DNA of 64,000 nucleotides from Bacteroidota bacterium (GTDB lineage: Bacteria > Bacteroidota > Ignavibacteria > Ignavibacteriales > Ignavibacteriaceae): positions 124,001 to 188,000 of the forward strand of contig JACZTL010000002.1 of NCBI GenBank assembly GCA_022573715.1, in the 5' to 3' direction. The notes under the pieces are model-generated. The model saw nothing but the letters and a program-made list of their open reading frames with translations. It was not told the DNA's origin and did no database searches. This document shows positions 35,327 to 44,779 of this stretch, one piece after another (the stretch's first letter is position 1; every line of letters starts with the position of its first letter). The position numbers and the translations under genes were made by a program.

Positions 35327-36037
35327 ATGATTTCAAAAAAATTAAAATATGTGCTTGTCTTTATGATTGGTGCGTTATTCCTTGCTCCTACGCTTATTCA
35401 AGCTAAGGGAGATAAAAAGGATAACCGAACCCGTCTGCAAAAGACAAATGCACAAAGAACCAATATCCTTCTTGATATAAATAATATATCAACATGGTTT
35501 TATAACAACGGATGGTCCGATATTACCCCTAACGGTAACAGTGGTCTTGTTTACCCAAAAGGTAGCGGCAAGACTGCTGTGTTTACTGCCGGACTATTAT
35601 GGGGTGCTAAAGTTCCTGGCTTTGCAGATCCTCGTGTGGGCGGCACTGCTTACAGAACGGGACTAGTACCAGGTAATATAGACGCAAGCGGTAATCCACC
35701 TGCAGATAACACAATAGATAGATATCGCATCTATAGAGTAAGACCAGATGTTTATCCAGGCCATGAACTCTTTAATCTTTCAGCTGATGCTTTAAACGAA
35801 GCTACAACAGAAGCAGCTCTAAGAGTTGATTATGAATTAGATTGGACAGAGTGGCCAGTAGATATGGGTGCACCATATTATGATGGCAATGGTAATGGTC
35901 AATATGATCCAACACCTAATCCAGATCCTAACTTAAGAGATATTCCTGGTGTGCCGGGTGCAGATCAAACTATATGGTTTGTTGCTAACGACTTAAATGC
36001 AGGACAGACCGTATTCTTATACGGTGCAAACCCGTGA
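35327..36037 (+). CDS. Giant T9SS-secreted protein, N-terminal part up to in-frame TGA
   Basis: Start ATG 35327 is chosen because AGGAG (35312-35316) lies 10 bp upstream and a signal peptide follows (YVLVFMIGALFLAPTLIQA); the earlier ATG 35282 lacks these. The frame shows the same N-terminal domain as the paralogues at 45279 and 49222 (LDINNIxTWFYNNGWSDITPNG, LLWGAKVPGF, RVGGTAYRTG). It ends at TGA 36035-36037, exactly where both paralogues have Leu (TTG) in GANPLGIE. The remainder continues in the same frame to 39124. Surface role unknown. Confidence 0.85.
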   Translation: MISKKLKYVLVFMIGALFLAPTLIQAKGDKKDNRTRLQKTNAQRTNILLDINNISTWFYNNGWSDITPNGNSGLVYPKGSGKTAVFTAGLLWGAKVPGFADPRVGGTAYRTGLVPGNIDASGNPPADNTIDRYRIYRVRPDVYPGHELFNLSADALNEATTEAALRVDYELDWTEWPVDMGAPYYDGNGNGQYDPTPNPDPNLRDIPGVPGADQTIWFVANDLNAGQTVFLYGANP

Positions 36038-39000
36038 GGTCTTGAAGTTTCTGAAACAATCTGGGCTTATAACAGGTCAGGTGCTTTAGGAAATATGTTC
36101 TTTAGAAAATATGTATTCAAGAATATAACCGACCGTAACGGAACAAACGTAACATTTGAGGATATGTATGTTACTATGTGGGCAGATATAGATCTTGGAG
36201 AAGCCGGTGATGACTTTATCGGCACTGATACTGTTTTAAGTTTGCAGTATTCTTATAATGCAAACGCAGTTGATGATGTCTATACACCGTTACCACCTCC
36301 GGCTGTTGGTTTTGACTTTTTCCAAGGCCCTTTAGTCGATGGTGTTGCAGGACAAGATATAAACAAAAATGGTGTTGATGATGCTGCTGACTTTGGTATA
36401 TTTAACGGTGTAAAAGTAGGTCCTGGTAAAATTAACTTGCCTATGACAGCTGCATATTATTTTGCAAACGGTGATCCAACTATTGGCGATCCCCCGCAGG
36501 GTACACTTGACGGTTCGAGACAATTTTACAATTTCTTTCAGGGTAGATTCGGTATATCAGGTGCTATATTTACCGATCTCTCTACAGGTCAACCGACAAC
36601 TTATGCTCTTAACGGTGATCCGCAGGCAGGTACAGGCTGGTTAGACGGTCTTCAGTTGCCTGCAGGCGACAGACGTAACGGTCTTTCTTCAGGTCCTTTT
36701 ACAATGTTACCTGGAGATATTCAGGAAGTTGTTGTTGCTGAAATGGTCGCCGGTGCAATACCCGGAACAGACAGGCTATCAGCTATCGGTATACTAAAGT
36801 TTTTTGATAAGGCTGCACAACAGGCTTATGATAACTTCTTTGACTTACCAAATGCTCCCCCTGCACCCTCATTAAATGCAATTGCTTTGGAAAATAAAAT
36901 TGTATTAGACTGGGGTTCAAATGCAACAGCAGTTGCAGCTACCGAATCTAATAATGCAAAAGGATTTACATTCCAAGGATACAATGTATATCAATTACCA
37001 TCGGCTTCAGCTCTGGTTGAAGCAGGTAAGAGACTTATTACTTATGATAGGATTGACGGTGTTGGCAAAATTGAAGATGAATTTTTTGATGCCAGCACAG
37101 GTGTTGTTGCAATAAAAGTTATTCAGTTTGGTGAAGACTTCGGTATTCAAAGAAGCTTTACTATTACACAAGATGCTATTAAAGGCGGCATACCACTTGT
37201 AAACGGTATTAAATATTACTTTGCGGTTACAGCTTACAACTTCAATCCTTCTCCTACGGCTGTACCTAATAACTTAGAAAACCCGATTGCAATAGTTACG
37301 GTTATACCACAATCTTTAGATCCGGGTGTAACACAAACAGCTGCAGCAGCAGTAACTGTAACAAAATCTTCTGGAACAGGTGATGCTGCTCCAACAGTAA
37401 AAATAGTTGATCCTACAAAGGTTACCGGTCATAACTATGAATTCTTCTTTAATAATCAGGATTATATAAATGACGCTAACGGTAACTGGACCAAAGTTAC
37501 AACATCTACAAAGAGAGACGGAAACCCGTTATATCCTACTGATGTATCTCCGTCAACAATGACTATGTCAGCCGTATTTGGTGAAGTTGGCGGAACTTTA
37601 GAATTAGTAGCTGAGTTAACACTTGTATCACCAGATTTTGATTTTGCTGACGGTGTAAGATTTGACTTCCCTGCTGGTGTTACTATTAACAGCGCTGATG
37701 GAATTCATTGTGCCGTAAGAGGCGATGACATATCTCCTACCATAGTTGGTACAACAGTTCTATGGGGCGACAGCAGTCGTTCAACATTCGGTTGTTTCAG
37801 CGGAGGTGAAATCTTAATATTAAACGTAAGCGGTACATTGCCATTTGATGTTGCTTGGACAGTATATGATGATGCTTACGGAGACCTTTATGCAGGTACT
37901 ACACTTGGCATAATTGATGCTCACGGAACATTCAATTTAACAACTGCCGGTGTAAAGAGAGTAACACAGAACCAGTGGGGATTAAAAGATGTAACTTTAG
38001 GAACAACCCTTCTTGAAAACCAAACCGTTTTTGGCGGAATAGACACGGAATTCGGTTCAGGCCCAGGTGGATCAAGCGAACCTATTCTTGGCGGTAACTT
38101 AGGTCCTGATTATTCTATTACAGTTGACGGTTTAGGAGTTGCAATGAGTGGTTTAACATTTAGCGCTCCGATTACTTTCTTAAGTCATGGACAAACTAAA
38201 GAAGGCGGTTCAACTTCTCTAGACTTTTGGGGTGATGGTCAATTATTCGGTTTCCCTACAGGTCAATCATTCTTTGTATCAGACTTTAGCGGTGTAGTGC
38301 CATCTGATTATATTGAAGATCTTGAATTCAGATTTACAGGTGAAGCACCTGATAACGACAGCCCTGTAACATCAGGCGGTCAAATTGCTGTAGGTTACGA
38401 CCGTTCAGAAGCTTTTAATGCACCTATAAGAGTACCGTTTGAATTATGGCAGCCTGAAAGAAATCGTCAGATAAATTTCTTTTTTGTATCCCGTAATGCT
38501 GACGGTGCCGCTCCTTGGGGAAATGCAGGTACTGTAACTCATTATAGAATGTCAGGTCGTGATTACATAAATCCAAGTATGTCAGATTATGACGAAAATG
38601 TTACATCTGCGACGGTTGGAATTAATAGTAATAATGTAACGTGGGTTTTATTCTTCAGACAATCCGGCGATTCACAATGGTCAACAGGTGATGAATACTT
38701 GATAAAATATGCTAATAACATCATTCCTACAGATATGGCCGGTGGAGACAGTTATACATTTTCAACAACAGCTCAAGCATTCAACAGTGCAACTGCTACA
38801 ACAGATGTAGAAAAGATAAATGTATTCCCAAATCCTTATTACGCAGTGAATACAGAAGAATTAAACAAGTATCAAAAATTTGTAACATTCAACCATTTAC
38901 CAGCAAATGTAAAGATCAGAATCTTTAATCTTGCCGGTGTCCAGGTTAGAATAATTGACAAGGTTGGTGGTTCACAGTTCCAGAGATGGGATCTGTCAAA

Positions 39001-39124
39001 CGAGAGCGGTCTACCTGTAGCAAGCGGTATTTATATTGCTTTTATAGATATGCCTGACCTTGGAACAACCAAGATACTTAAAATAGCTGTAATTCAGGAA
39101 GAACAAATTCTTGATAGATTTTAA
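36038..39124 (+). CDS. Giant T9SS-secreted protein, C-terminal part after in-frame TGA
   Basis: Open in the same frame as the preceding part, with the first possible internal start ATG at 36095. It contains beta-rich repeats, a fibronectin-type segment (LENKIVLDWG... FTFQGYNVYQLP), the conserved GDDSSR-like WGDSSRSTFGCFSG motif, FRFTGEAPDNDSPVTSGG, and a C-terminal T9SS type A sorting domain starting EKINVFPNPYYA (about 38813) and ending with KILKIAVIQ. Without readthrough it would lack a signal peptide and not be exported. The coding sequence is otherwise undamaged over 1000 codons, so the stop is recent, recoded, or a sequence error. Confidence 0.85.
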   Translation, partial: GLEVSETIWAYNRSGALGNMFFRKYVFKNITDRNGTNVTFEDMYVTMWADIDLGEAGDDFIGTDTVLSLQYSYNANAVDDVYTPLPPPAVGFDFFQGPLVDGVAGQDINKNGVDDAADFGIFNGVKVGPGKINLPMTAAYYFANGDPTIGDPPQGTLDGSRQFYNFFQGRFGISGAIFTDLSTGQPTTYALNGDPQAGTGWLDGLQLPAGDRRNGLSSGPFTMLPGDIQEVVVAEMVAGAIPGTDRLSAIGILKFFDKAAQQAYDNFFDLPNAPPAPSLNAIALENKIVLDWGSNATAVAATESNNAKGFTFQGYNVYQLPSASALVEAGKRLITYDRIDGVGKIEDEFFDASTGVVAIKVIQFGEDFGIQRSFTITQDAIKGGIPLVNGIKYYFAVTAYNFNPSPTAVPNNLENPIAIVTVIPQSLDPGVTQTAAAAVTVTKSSGTGDAAPTVKIVDPTKVTGHNYEFFFNNQDYINDANGNWTKVTTSTKRDGNPLYPTDVSPSTMTMSAVFGEVGGTLELVAELTLVSPDFDFADGVRFDFPAGVTINSADGIHCAVRGDDISPTIVGTTVLWGDSSRSTFGCFSGGEILILNVSGTLPFDVAWTVYDDAYGDLYAGTTLGIIDAHGTFNLTTAGVKRVTQNQWGLKDVTLGTTLLENQTVFGGIDTEFGSGPGGSSEPILGGNLGPDYSITVDGLGVAMSGLTFSAPITFLSHGQTKEGGSTSLDFWGDGQLFGFPTGQSFFVSDFSGVVPSDYIEDLEFRFTGEAPDNDSPVTSGGQIAVGYDRSEAFNAPIRVPFELWQPERNRQINFFFVSRNADGAAPWGNAGTVTHYRMSGRDYINPSMSDYDENVTSATVGINSNNVTWVLFFRQSGDSQWSTGDEYLIKYANNIIPTDMAGGDSYTFSTTAQAFNSATATTDVEKINVFPNPYYAVNTEELNKYQKFVTFNHLPANVKIRIFNLAGVQVRIIDKVGGSQFQRWDLSNESGLPVASGIYIAFIDMPDLGTTKILKIAVIQEEQILDRF

Positions 39125-39153
39125 AAATGAAGCTTAAAACTCAAGGAGTAAAA

Positions 39154-40182
39154 ATGAAAAATACATTTAGATATTTAACTTTAGCTGCTATCATTCTCTT
39201 TGGAGTTGGTAGTGTATATGCTGGAGGAGGCAATCGTACCGGTACTGCCGGTGCAGCGCAATTGCTAGTGCCTGTTGGTGCCCGTGGAATAGCTATGGGA
39301 GAGTCTAATATTGCTTCAGCAACGGGTTTGGAAGCTTTGTTTTGGAACCCAGCTGGTGTAGCAATTATGGATAACTCAGCAACACTCACTTTTTCGCACC
39401 AAGATTACATAGCTGATATTGGTGTTGAATACGGTGCAGTTGCTGCTAACTTTGAAGGATTTGGAGTTCTTTCCTTTTCCATTAAATCACTTGGTATTGG
39501 TGATATAGCCGTTACTACTACAGAACATCCTGACGGTACCGGTCAAACATTTTCACCGCGTAATTTAGTCGCAGGTATTACTTTCGCAAAAAGATTAACT
39601 GATAAAATTTCAGTTGGTGTTACTGCTAATATAGTATCTGAAACTATTGACCAGGTTAGTGCAAGTGGTTTTGCATTTAATGTTGGTGTTGCTTATCAAG
39701 ACTTAGCTGATATTAGCGGTTTGAGTTTTGGTGTAGTTATGAAAAACATCGGATCTCAGCAAACATTTGATGGTCCTGGATTGTTAACATTAGCTAATAT
39801 CGACGATCAAAATCGTCCTCCAAACTTTGTTGCTATCAATTCAGCAGCATTTGATCTGCCTGCATCATTTGAAATTGGTTTAAGTTATGCACCACAGATT
39901 GATGAAACTAATTCACTTTTGATAACAAGTTTATTCCAGAATAACAACTTCTCGGAAGATACTTACAAATTTGGATTTGAATACGGATATGACAATATCC
40001 TGTTTCTCAGAGGCGGATACCAATTGCAAGCAAAAGCAAGCGAAAACTTTATATTTGATTACTCAGCCGGTATTGGTATTAATTATGACCTAACCGGTGT
40101 TTCTTTACAAGTTGATTATGCTTACAAGCATTCTGAATTTTTCGGTGGTAACCATATATTTGGTGTTAGCTTTAAGTTCTAA
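39154..40182 (+). CDS. PorV/PorQ-family outer-membrane protein
   Basis: 342 residues from ATG 39154, chosen because AAGGAG (39143-39148) is 5 bp upstream and a signal peptide (LTLAAIILFGVGSVYA) follows; ATG 39127 would put the ribosome site inside the gene. The mature protein starts with GTAGAAQLLVPVGARGIAMG and SATGLEALFWNPAG, the signature of PorV/PorQ-like FadL-type barrels, and ends in a barrel-like aromatic FGVSFKF. PorV shuttles T9SS cargo to the attachment complex. It directly follows a T9SS cargo gene, suggesting a dedicated partner. It is followed by a strong terminator. Confidence 0.85.
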   Translation: MKNTFRYLTLAAIILFGVGSVYAGGGNRTGTAGAAQLLVPVGARGIAMGESNIASATGLEALFWNPAGVAIMDNSATLTFSHQDYIADIGVEYGAVAANFEGFGVLSFSIKSLGIGDIAVTTTEHPDGTGQTFSPRNLVAGITFAKRLTDKISVGVTANIVSETIDQVSASGFAFNVGVAYQDLADISGLSFGVVMKNIGSQQTFDGPGLLTLANIDDQNRPPNFVAINSAAFDLPASFEIGLSYAPQIDETNSLLITSLFQNNNFSEDTYKFGFEYGYDNILFLRGGYQLQAKASENFIFDYSAGIGINYDLTGVSLQVDYAYKHSEFFGGNHIFGVSFKF

Positions 40183-40232
40183 TTTTATAAATCGGAGTGT
40201 ATAACTCCGGTTATATTTATTAGAAAAAAATT

Positions 40233-40267
40233 AAACCGTACAGTCGAATAGACTGTACGGTTTTTTT
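40233..40267 (+). terminator. Rho-independent terminator after the PorV-like gene
   Basis: AAACCGTACAGTC (40233-40245) and GACTGTACGGTTT (40251-40263) are perfect 13-bp arms with a 5-nt loop, and the stem runs into seven T. It lies 50 bp after the stop at 40182. Confidence 0.92.
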
Positions 40268-40270
40268 ATT

Positions 40271-40456
40271 AACTCACGTTACGCAGAACGTTATCCGTTA
40301 GCTAATCCGTCAACTGACGGAAATAGCCACGTCCTTCAGGTCGTGGAATAATTAAGAAAAAAGCTAATGGCTTTAGCCACATTATTATAGAATGGGGCTA
40401 AAGCCCAGACATTTATGTCGGGGCAATTGAGTAACATACAGTGCGTAACATGAGTT
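40271..40456. mobile_element. MITE/REP-like palindromic element with 15-bp terminal inverted repeats
   Basis: AACTCACGTTACGCA (40271-40285) is matched by TGCGTAACATGAGTT (40442-40456), inverted with one mismatch. Inside are several small hairpins: CCGTCA-AC-TGACGG (40307-40320), CCACG...CGTGG (40327-40346), GGCTTTAGCC (40369-40378) and GGGCTAAAGCCC (40395-40406), then a CCCAGACATTTATGTCGGGG near-palindrome. No coding capacity. Parts recur at 49095-49165. It resembles non-autonomous elements moved by a transposase encoded elsewhere. Confidence 0.55.
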
Positions 40457-40738
40457 ATTAATTGAAATTTATGAAAATGAGGTAGCCGCAACTTTTTCCG
40501 AAGAAATCACTTTGTCATAAGTTGCGAAAATTAGCTAATACGCAAGCTGTCTGTCTCGGCTTGGCCGAGCCAAGACGGGAAGATTTCGCCTACAAATTTT
40601 ATGATATTATCATAATTTCATCGTCACTCTGAATCCGGATTTAGCCGTATGAAGAGTCTCTGGAGATAAATAATAAATTAAAAACACAAATTACAAACCC
40701 TCCTACCAGAGTACTTTGTACCTGCCTATTTTGTGTTT

Positions 40739-42847
40739 TTACTTGATTTGTTTCAAGTATATACTTGCTGCCTGGGCTTTGGGATCTGCTTTAATTGCCT
40801 GCATCAAATATTTTTTTCCTAGCTTTACATTTCCCATAACCTGGTATAATCTTCCCAAATTAGTAAGTGCTAATACTGATTTTGGATTATTAGAGATTTG
40901 TCTTTTATAGCTTATTAAAGCATCGTCTAATTTATTTAATAAAGCGTATGAATTTCCCAAATTTAAATAACCGTTTGGTATATCAGGGTCGAGTGCTAAA
41001 GCTTTTTTATAGTAATCAATTGCTTGTTCTGCTTTGTTGTATGCAAGAGCATAAATATTTCCGAGAGTAAAGAATACATAAGGATTGTTGTTGTCAATAA
41101 TAAGTGATTTGCTGAATATCTTTTCCGCTTTATTGAATTCTTTATTTTCAAATAACGAAATCCCAAGCATCTCTAAATATGAAGCCTGTTGCGGCTTTAG
41201 TTGTGTGCATTTGATAAATGCTTTTACTGCTAGATCAAATTGCCCTGTTCTTCTGTAAATCCTTCCAAGTAAAAAATATGCTTCAGAATAATCAGGATGA
41301 ATTTTAATAGCGGTATTAATATTTCTTACGGCAGCCTGAAATCTTTGTTTTTCATAATATACTTCTCCCAAAACGAAAAATGCTCTCCCACTTTCGCTAT
41401 TTTGTTTTATTCCTTTTTCCAAATATGTTATTGCTGAATCCAAGTAAACTGTTCGATGATCGTACTCTTTATAATACTCTAAATAGGCAATACCTTTTCT
41501 CATGTCTTTTGAATTATCATTTTTATCGATTTCCGGAACAAGCTCTATCGTAGGTTGTTTCTCAATGTGGCGTATAATATCCCAGTTGATTACGGATTTA
41601 TAAGCATACTTTCTAATCCAGTGATCTGTTAAAGAAACACCGTGTAAAGTATTTGAAATTCCGGTTCTGTTCATATGGCATGAAACACAATTTAAGGATT
41701 CATTATGCTTAAATACCTTAATGGTATTCAGCTTTTCGGTTTTATGACAGGATAAACATTTATCATTATAATGCTGAATAGAAAATGTTTTTATTGATTT
41801 GTGCACATCGTGACAGGTAAAACAAACTAGCTTACCTTTGCTTTCAGTAAAACATTTGCTTAACATCAATCGTTGAGGACTATCGCCGACCTCTATTGCT
41901 TCTGTTTTTGTAACCTTTGGATAATATACCGACCTATTATTTGAAAGAAGCTCACCTGCTCTAAAATCAAACCACCCGTCTTCGTTTTGAAGAACCCAGG
42001 CTTTTCCCTCAAGATGACATTGCATACAAATAGATAGCTGTCTTTTAGATGATAATTTAGTCGGATTTACAATAGTTAGTGCATTTGCAGGTATTTTACC
42101 AAGACTGTTGTTCTTTTCTTTTATGTGAAGTTCACCGGGACCGTGACAGCGTTCACAACCGATGCCTAAAACAAAGGGCTTTTCAAACCTGTCAATTGAA
42201 TTAGGTTTTTCTTTTAAATATGCACTGTGACAGTTCATGCACTTTTTTGCGGCGAACCGTGAAAATCTTAAATTCTTATTTTCTTTGTAGCCGGGACTTA
42301 AAACCCAGGTTTGTTTGTATGCATTCCAAGTTAAAGGAAGCTGGTAGAACATTCCGTTTACTTCAAAAAAATACATTCTTAAATTATTTCCCGAACCGAC
42401 TGAATATTCCGCTTCTTTTACTATTCTGTGTATAACATTTCCTTTTTCATCTAAGCGGTATTCTTCCTGAAAATATTTATCATCCTTTTTGAACATTCTA
42501 TAGTAATAATTATTCTTTTCATCATAGACCGGTTTAGCTTGTGGATATTTTTCAACAATAATTTTGGGTGTGAGTATTTCAAACGAATGAGCCATTTCGG
42601 CGTGTTTATAATCGTTTGAAATTGCGCCGTGGCAAGAATAACATTTTTCCTTTCCTACAAACCTCACGTCTTTTGCGGTGTTCAAATAGAGAATTCCATT
42701 ATCGTTTACAATTTCAGCTTGATTAAAACTATAAATCTTTGAATGTTGTATGAAATATAGAGCTAAAACAATCACTGCAATAAAAGGCACAGAAAAAACT
42801 TTTACAATCTTAAGTGTTGACCATTTTTTTGAAATTGATTTTGGCAT
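40739..42847 (-). CDS. Heptaheme c-type cytochrome with C-terminal TPR repeats
   Basis: A 702-residue protein anchored by one N-terminal helix (VFSVPFIAVIVLALYFI, about residues 17-33). Seven CxxCH heme sites follow in order: CYSCH, CMNCH, CERCH, CMQCH, CFTCH, CLSCH and CVSCH, all in the first 420 residues, in the style of cytochrome c554-like multiheme proteins. From about residue 460 to the end there are around seven TPR repeats (for example AYFLLGRIYRRTGQFDLAVKAF). It likely sits in the periplasm facing outward from the inner membrane and links electron transfer to protein assembly. It is transcribed alone. Confidence 0.88.
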   Translation of the reverse strand: MPKSISKKWSTLKIVKVFSVPFIAVIVLALYFIQHSKIYSFNQAEIVNDNGILYLNTAKDVRFVGKEKCYSCHGAISNDYKHAEMAHSFEILTPKIIVEKYPQAKPVYDEKNNYYYRMFKKDDKYFQEEYRLDEKGNVIHRIVKEAEYSVGSGNNLRMYFFEVNGMFYQLPLTWNAYKQTWVLSPGYKENKNLRFSRFAAKKCMNCHSAYLKEKPNSIDRFEKPFVLGIGCERCHGPGELHIKEKNNSLGKIPANALTIVNPTKLSSKRQLSICMQCHLEGKAWVLQNEDGWFDFRAGELLSNNRSVYYPKVTKTEAIEVGDSPQRLMLSKCFTESKGKLVCFTCHDVHKSIKTFSIQHYNDKCLSCHKTEKLNTIKVFKHNESLNCVSCHMNRTGISNTLHGVSLTDHWIRKYAYKSVINWDIIRHIEKQPTIELVPEIDKNDNSKDMRKGIAYLEYYKEYDHRTVYLDSAITYLEKGIKQNSESGRAFFVLGEVYYEKQRFQAAVRNINTAIKIHPDYSEAYFLLGRIYRRTGQFDLAVKAFIKCTQLKPQQASYLEMLGISLFENKEFNKAEKIFSKSLIIDNNNPYVFFTLGNIYALAYNKAEQAIDYYKKALALDPDIPNGYLNLGNSYALLNKLDDALISYKRQISNNPKSVLALTNLGRLYQVMGNVKLGKKYLMQAIKADPKAQAASIYLKQIK

Positions 42848-42973
42848 AAATAGTGTTTTCCAGAAAAAGAAAAATTATATTACTCTTTCAATAATTGAAT
42901 TGTAATCTATAAAAATTAATTCATAAATTTAAGTCCAATTAATAATTGATAGTAAATAAACCGGAGTATTGAA

Positions 42974-44641
42974 ATGTACAAAAAACACAAAAAAGTTATC
43001 AGTATCAGCCTGTTGATCATTTTATCTTTTTTCACAGGTTTCGCTTTTAACAGTGATGATGGTTTGAAATTTACAAGACAAATGATTACCGAAGCGGGCA
43101 ATTTAATCGGGTTGGAATTTACAAATACAGAAAAAGATTCAATGGGGGTTCTCCTTAAAGAACAGCTTGAATATTATCAAACTATAAGGAAAACAAAACT
43201 GAAAAACGGTGTTGTCCCCGCTGTGAGTTTTAATCCGATTCCCGTTGGATTTAATGAACCCGAAAAAGAATCAGGCATTACTTTGAGTGATTACTCAGAC
43301 GTAAAGATGCAGGTCAAAACAGATGACCTGGCTTATTATTCTATCGGAAAGTTATCATATTTATTAAAGAATAAAAAAGTAACTTCTTTGCAGCTTACAA
43401 AACTTTATCTTTCGCGCTTAAAAAAATACAACCCGGTTTTACATTGTGTTGTAACTTTCACCGAACAACTTGCACTTGAGCAGGCAAAAAAAGCCGATGA
43501 GAATTTTGCAAAGGGAATAATTTTAAGTCCCCTGCAAGGAATTCCCTACGGTATAAAAGATCTGTTTGCTACAAAAAAATATAAAACTACCTGGGGTGCA
43601 ATGCCCTATAAAGAACAAATAATAAATGAAGATGCGGAAGTGATAAAAAAGCTTACAAAAGCGGGCGCCGTATTGGTTGCTAAACTAACTATGGGTGCTT
43701 TGGCAATGGGTGATTACTGGTTCGGTGGCAGGACAAGAAATCCTTGGGACACAAGCAAAGGTTCCAGCGGCTCTTCTGCAGGACCGGCATCTGCTGTTTC
43801 GGCCGGACTTGTACCTTTTGCCATCGGTACCGAAACCTGGGGCTCAATAGTCTCTCCTTCAACTGTTTGCGGTGTCTCGGGTTTAAGACCTACTTACGGC
43901 AGAATCAGCAGAACAGGTGCAATGGCGCTTAGCTGGTCGATGGATAAAATCGGACCCATTTGCAGAAATGCGGAAGATCTTGCGATTGTTTTTAATTCCA
44001 TTTACGGTGATGATCCTAAAGACCAGACTTTATTCGATTACCCGTTTGCCTATTCTCCAAAAATAGATTTTAATAAAATGAAGATAGGCTATTTGAAAAG
44101 TGATTTTGAGAATGACTATGATTTTAAAAACCAGGATTCCCTAACACTAAACACACTAAGAAAATTAGGAGCTGAACTGATACCGATAGAACTTCCGAAC
44201 CTGCCTGTAAATGCAATTCAAATTATATTAACCGCGGAAGCAGGTGCTGCATTTAACGACCTAACTCTGAGCGGAAAAGATGACCTGCTTACAAGACAGG
44301 GAAAAAATGCCTGGCCGAATATTTTCAGAGCTTCAAGATTTATCCCTGCAGTCGAATATGTAAATGCAAACAGAATACGCTATCAGTTGATACAGGAAAT
44401 GAACGAGCTGATGAAGAAAGTTAATTTTTATATTGCTCCGTCCTGGGAAGGTGATGATCTCTTGCTTACTAATTTAACCGGTCATCCCAGCGTTGTGGTA
44501 CCAAACGGTTTTTCAAAAAAAGGTACACCGACAAGCATAAGTTTTATAGGCAGGTTATTTGACGAAGGGACGATAATTTCAGCTGCAAGGGTATTTCAAG
44601 CAACAACTGATTTCCATTTGAAGCACCCGAAAGACTTTTAA
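42974..44641 (+). CDS. Secreted amidase-signature hydrolase
   Basis: A 555-residue amidase-signature enzyme with an N-terminal signal sequence (ISISLLIILSFFTGFAF, residues 10-26). The Ser-cisSer-Lys triad is visible as PYGIKDLFATK (Lys near residue 195) and the GSSGSSAGPASAVSAG loop (around residues 262-277). Members cleave amides such as peptide amides, aryl amides or cyclic imides. The roughly 110-residue linker before the core is longer than in cytoplasmic relatives. Transcribed divergently from the cytochrome gene with 126 bp between starts. Substrate unknown. Confidence 0.87.
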   Translation: MYKKHKKVISISLLIILSFFTGFAFNSDDGLKFTRQMITEAGNLIGLEFTNTEKDSMGVLLKEQLEYYQTIRKTKLKNGVVPAVSFNPIPVGFNEPEKESGITLSDYSDVKMQVKTDDLAYYSIGKLSYLLKNKKVTSLQLTKLYLSRLKKYNPVLHCVVTFTEQLALEQAKKADENFAKGIILSPLQGIPYGIKDLFATKKYKTTWGAMPYKEQIINEDAEVIKKLTKAGAVLVAKLTMGALAMGDYWFGGRTRNPWDTSKGSSGSSAGPASAVSAGLVPFAIGTETWGSIVSPSTVCGVSGLRPTYGRISRTGAMALSWSMDKIGPICRNAEDLAIVFNSIYGDDPKDQTLFDYPFAYSPKIDFNKMKIGYLKSDFENDYDFKNQDSLTLNTLRKLGAELIPIELPNLPVNAIQIILTAEAGAAFNDLTLSGKDDLLTRQGKNAWPNIFRASRFIPAVEYVNANRIRYQLIQEMNELMKKVNFYIAPSWEGDDLLLTNLTGHPSVVVPNGFSKKGTPTSISFIGRLFDEGTIISAARVFQATTDFHLKHPKDF

Positions 44642-44779
44642 ATATAATTGGTTGTTTATTGAAATAGGTGGAATACCCGACAAGGAACACCGATTTTAGA
44701 ATAATGAAGTTTTTTTAGAAATAAATCAAAAATCGTTAATCGATGTTTTTAATTCAAATTATTCTTTCTAAATCAAGGA

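Noticed and set aside
36035-36037. Selenocysteine reading of the in-frame TGA, suggested by the selenium-linked purine genes nearby
   Set aside because: Both paralogues have Leu at this site, not Cys, and no stable hairpin with a GGU-type apical loop is seen at the right distance downstream.
40487-40569. Hairpins CGCAACTT/AAGTTGCG (40487-40526) and CTCGGC-TTG-GCCGAG (40555-40569) as terminators for the cytochrome gene
   Set aside because: Read leftward, neither is followed by a T-run; they may be parts of repeat DNA but do not support a terminator call.
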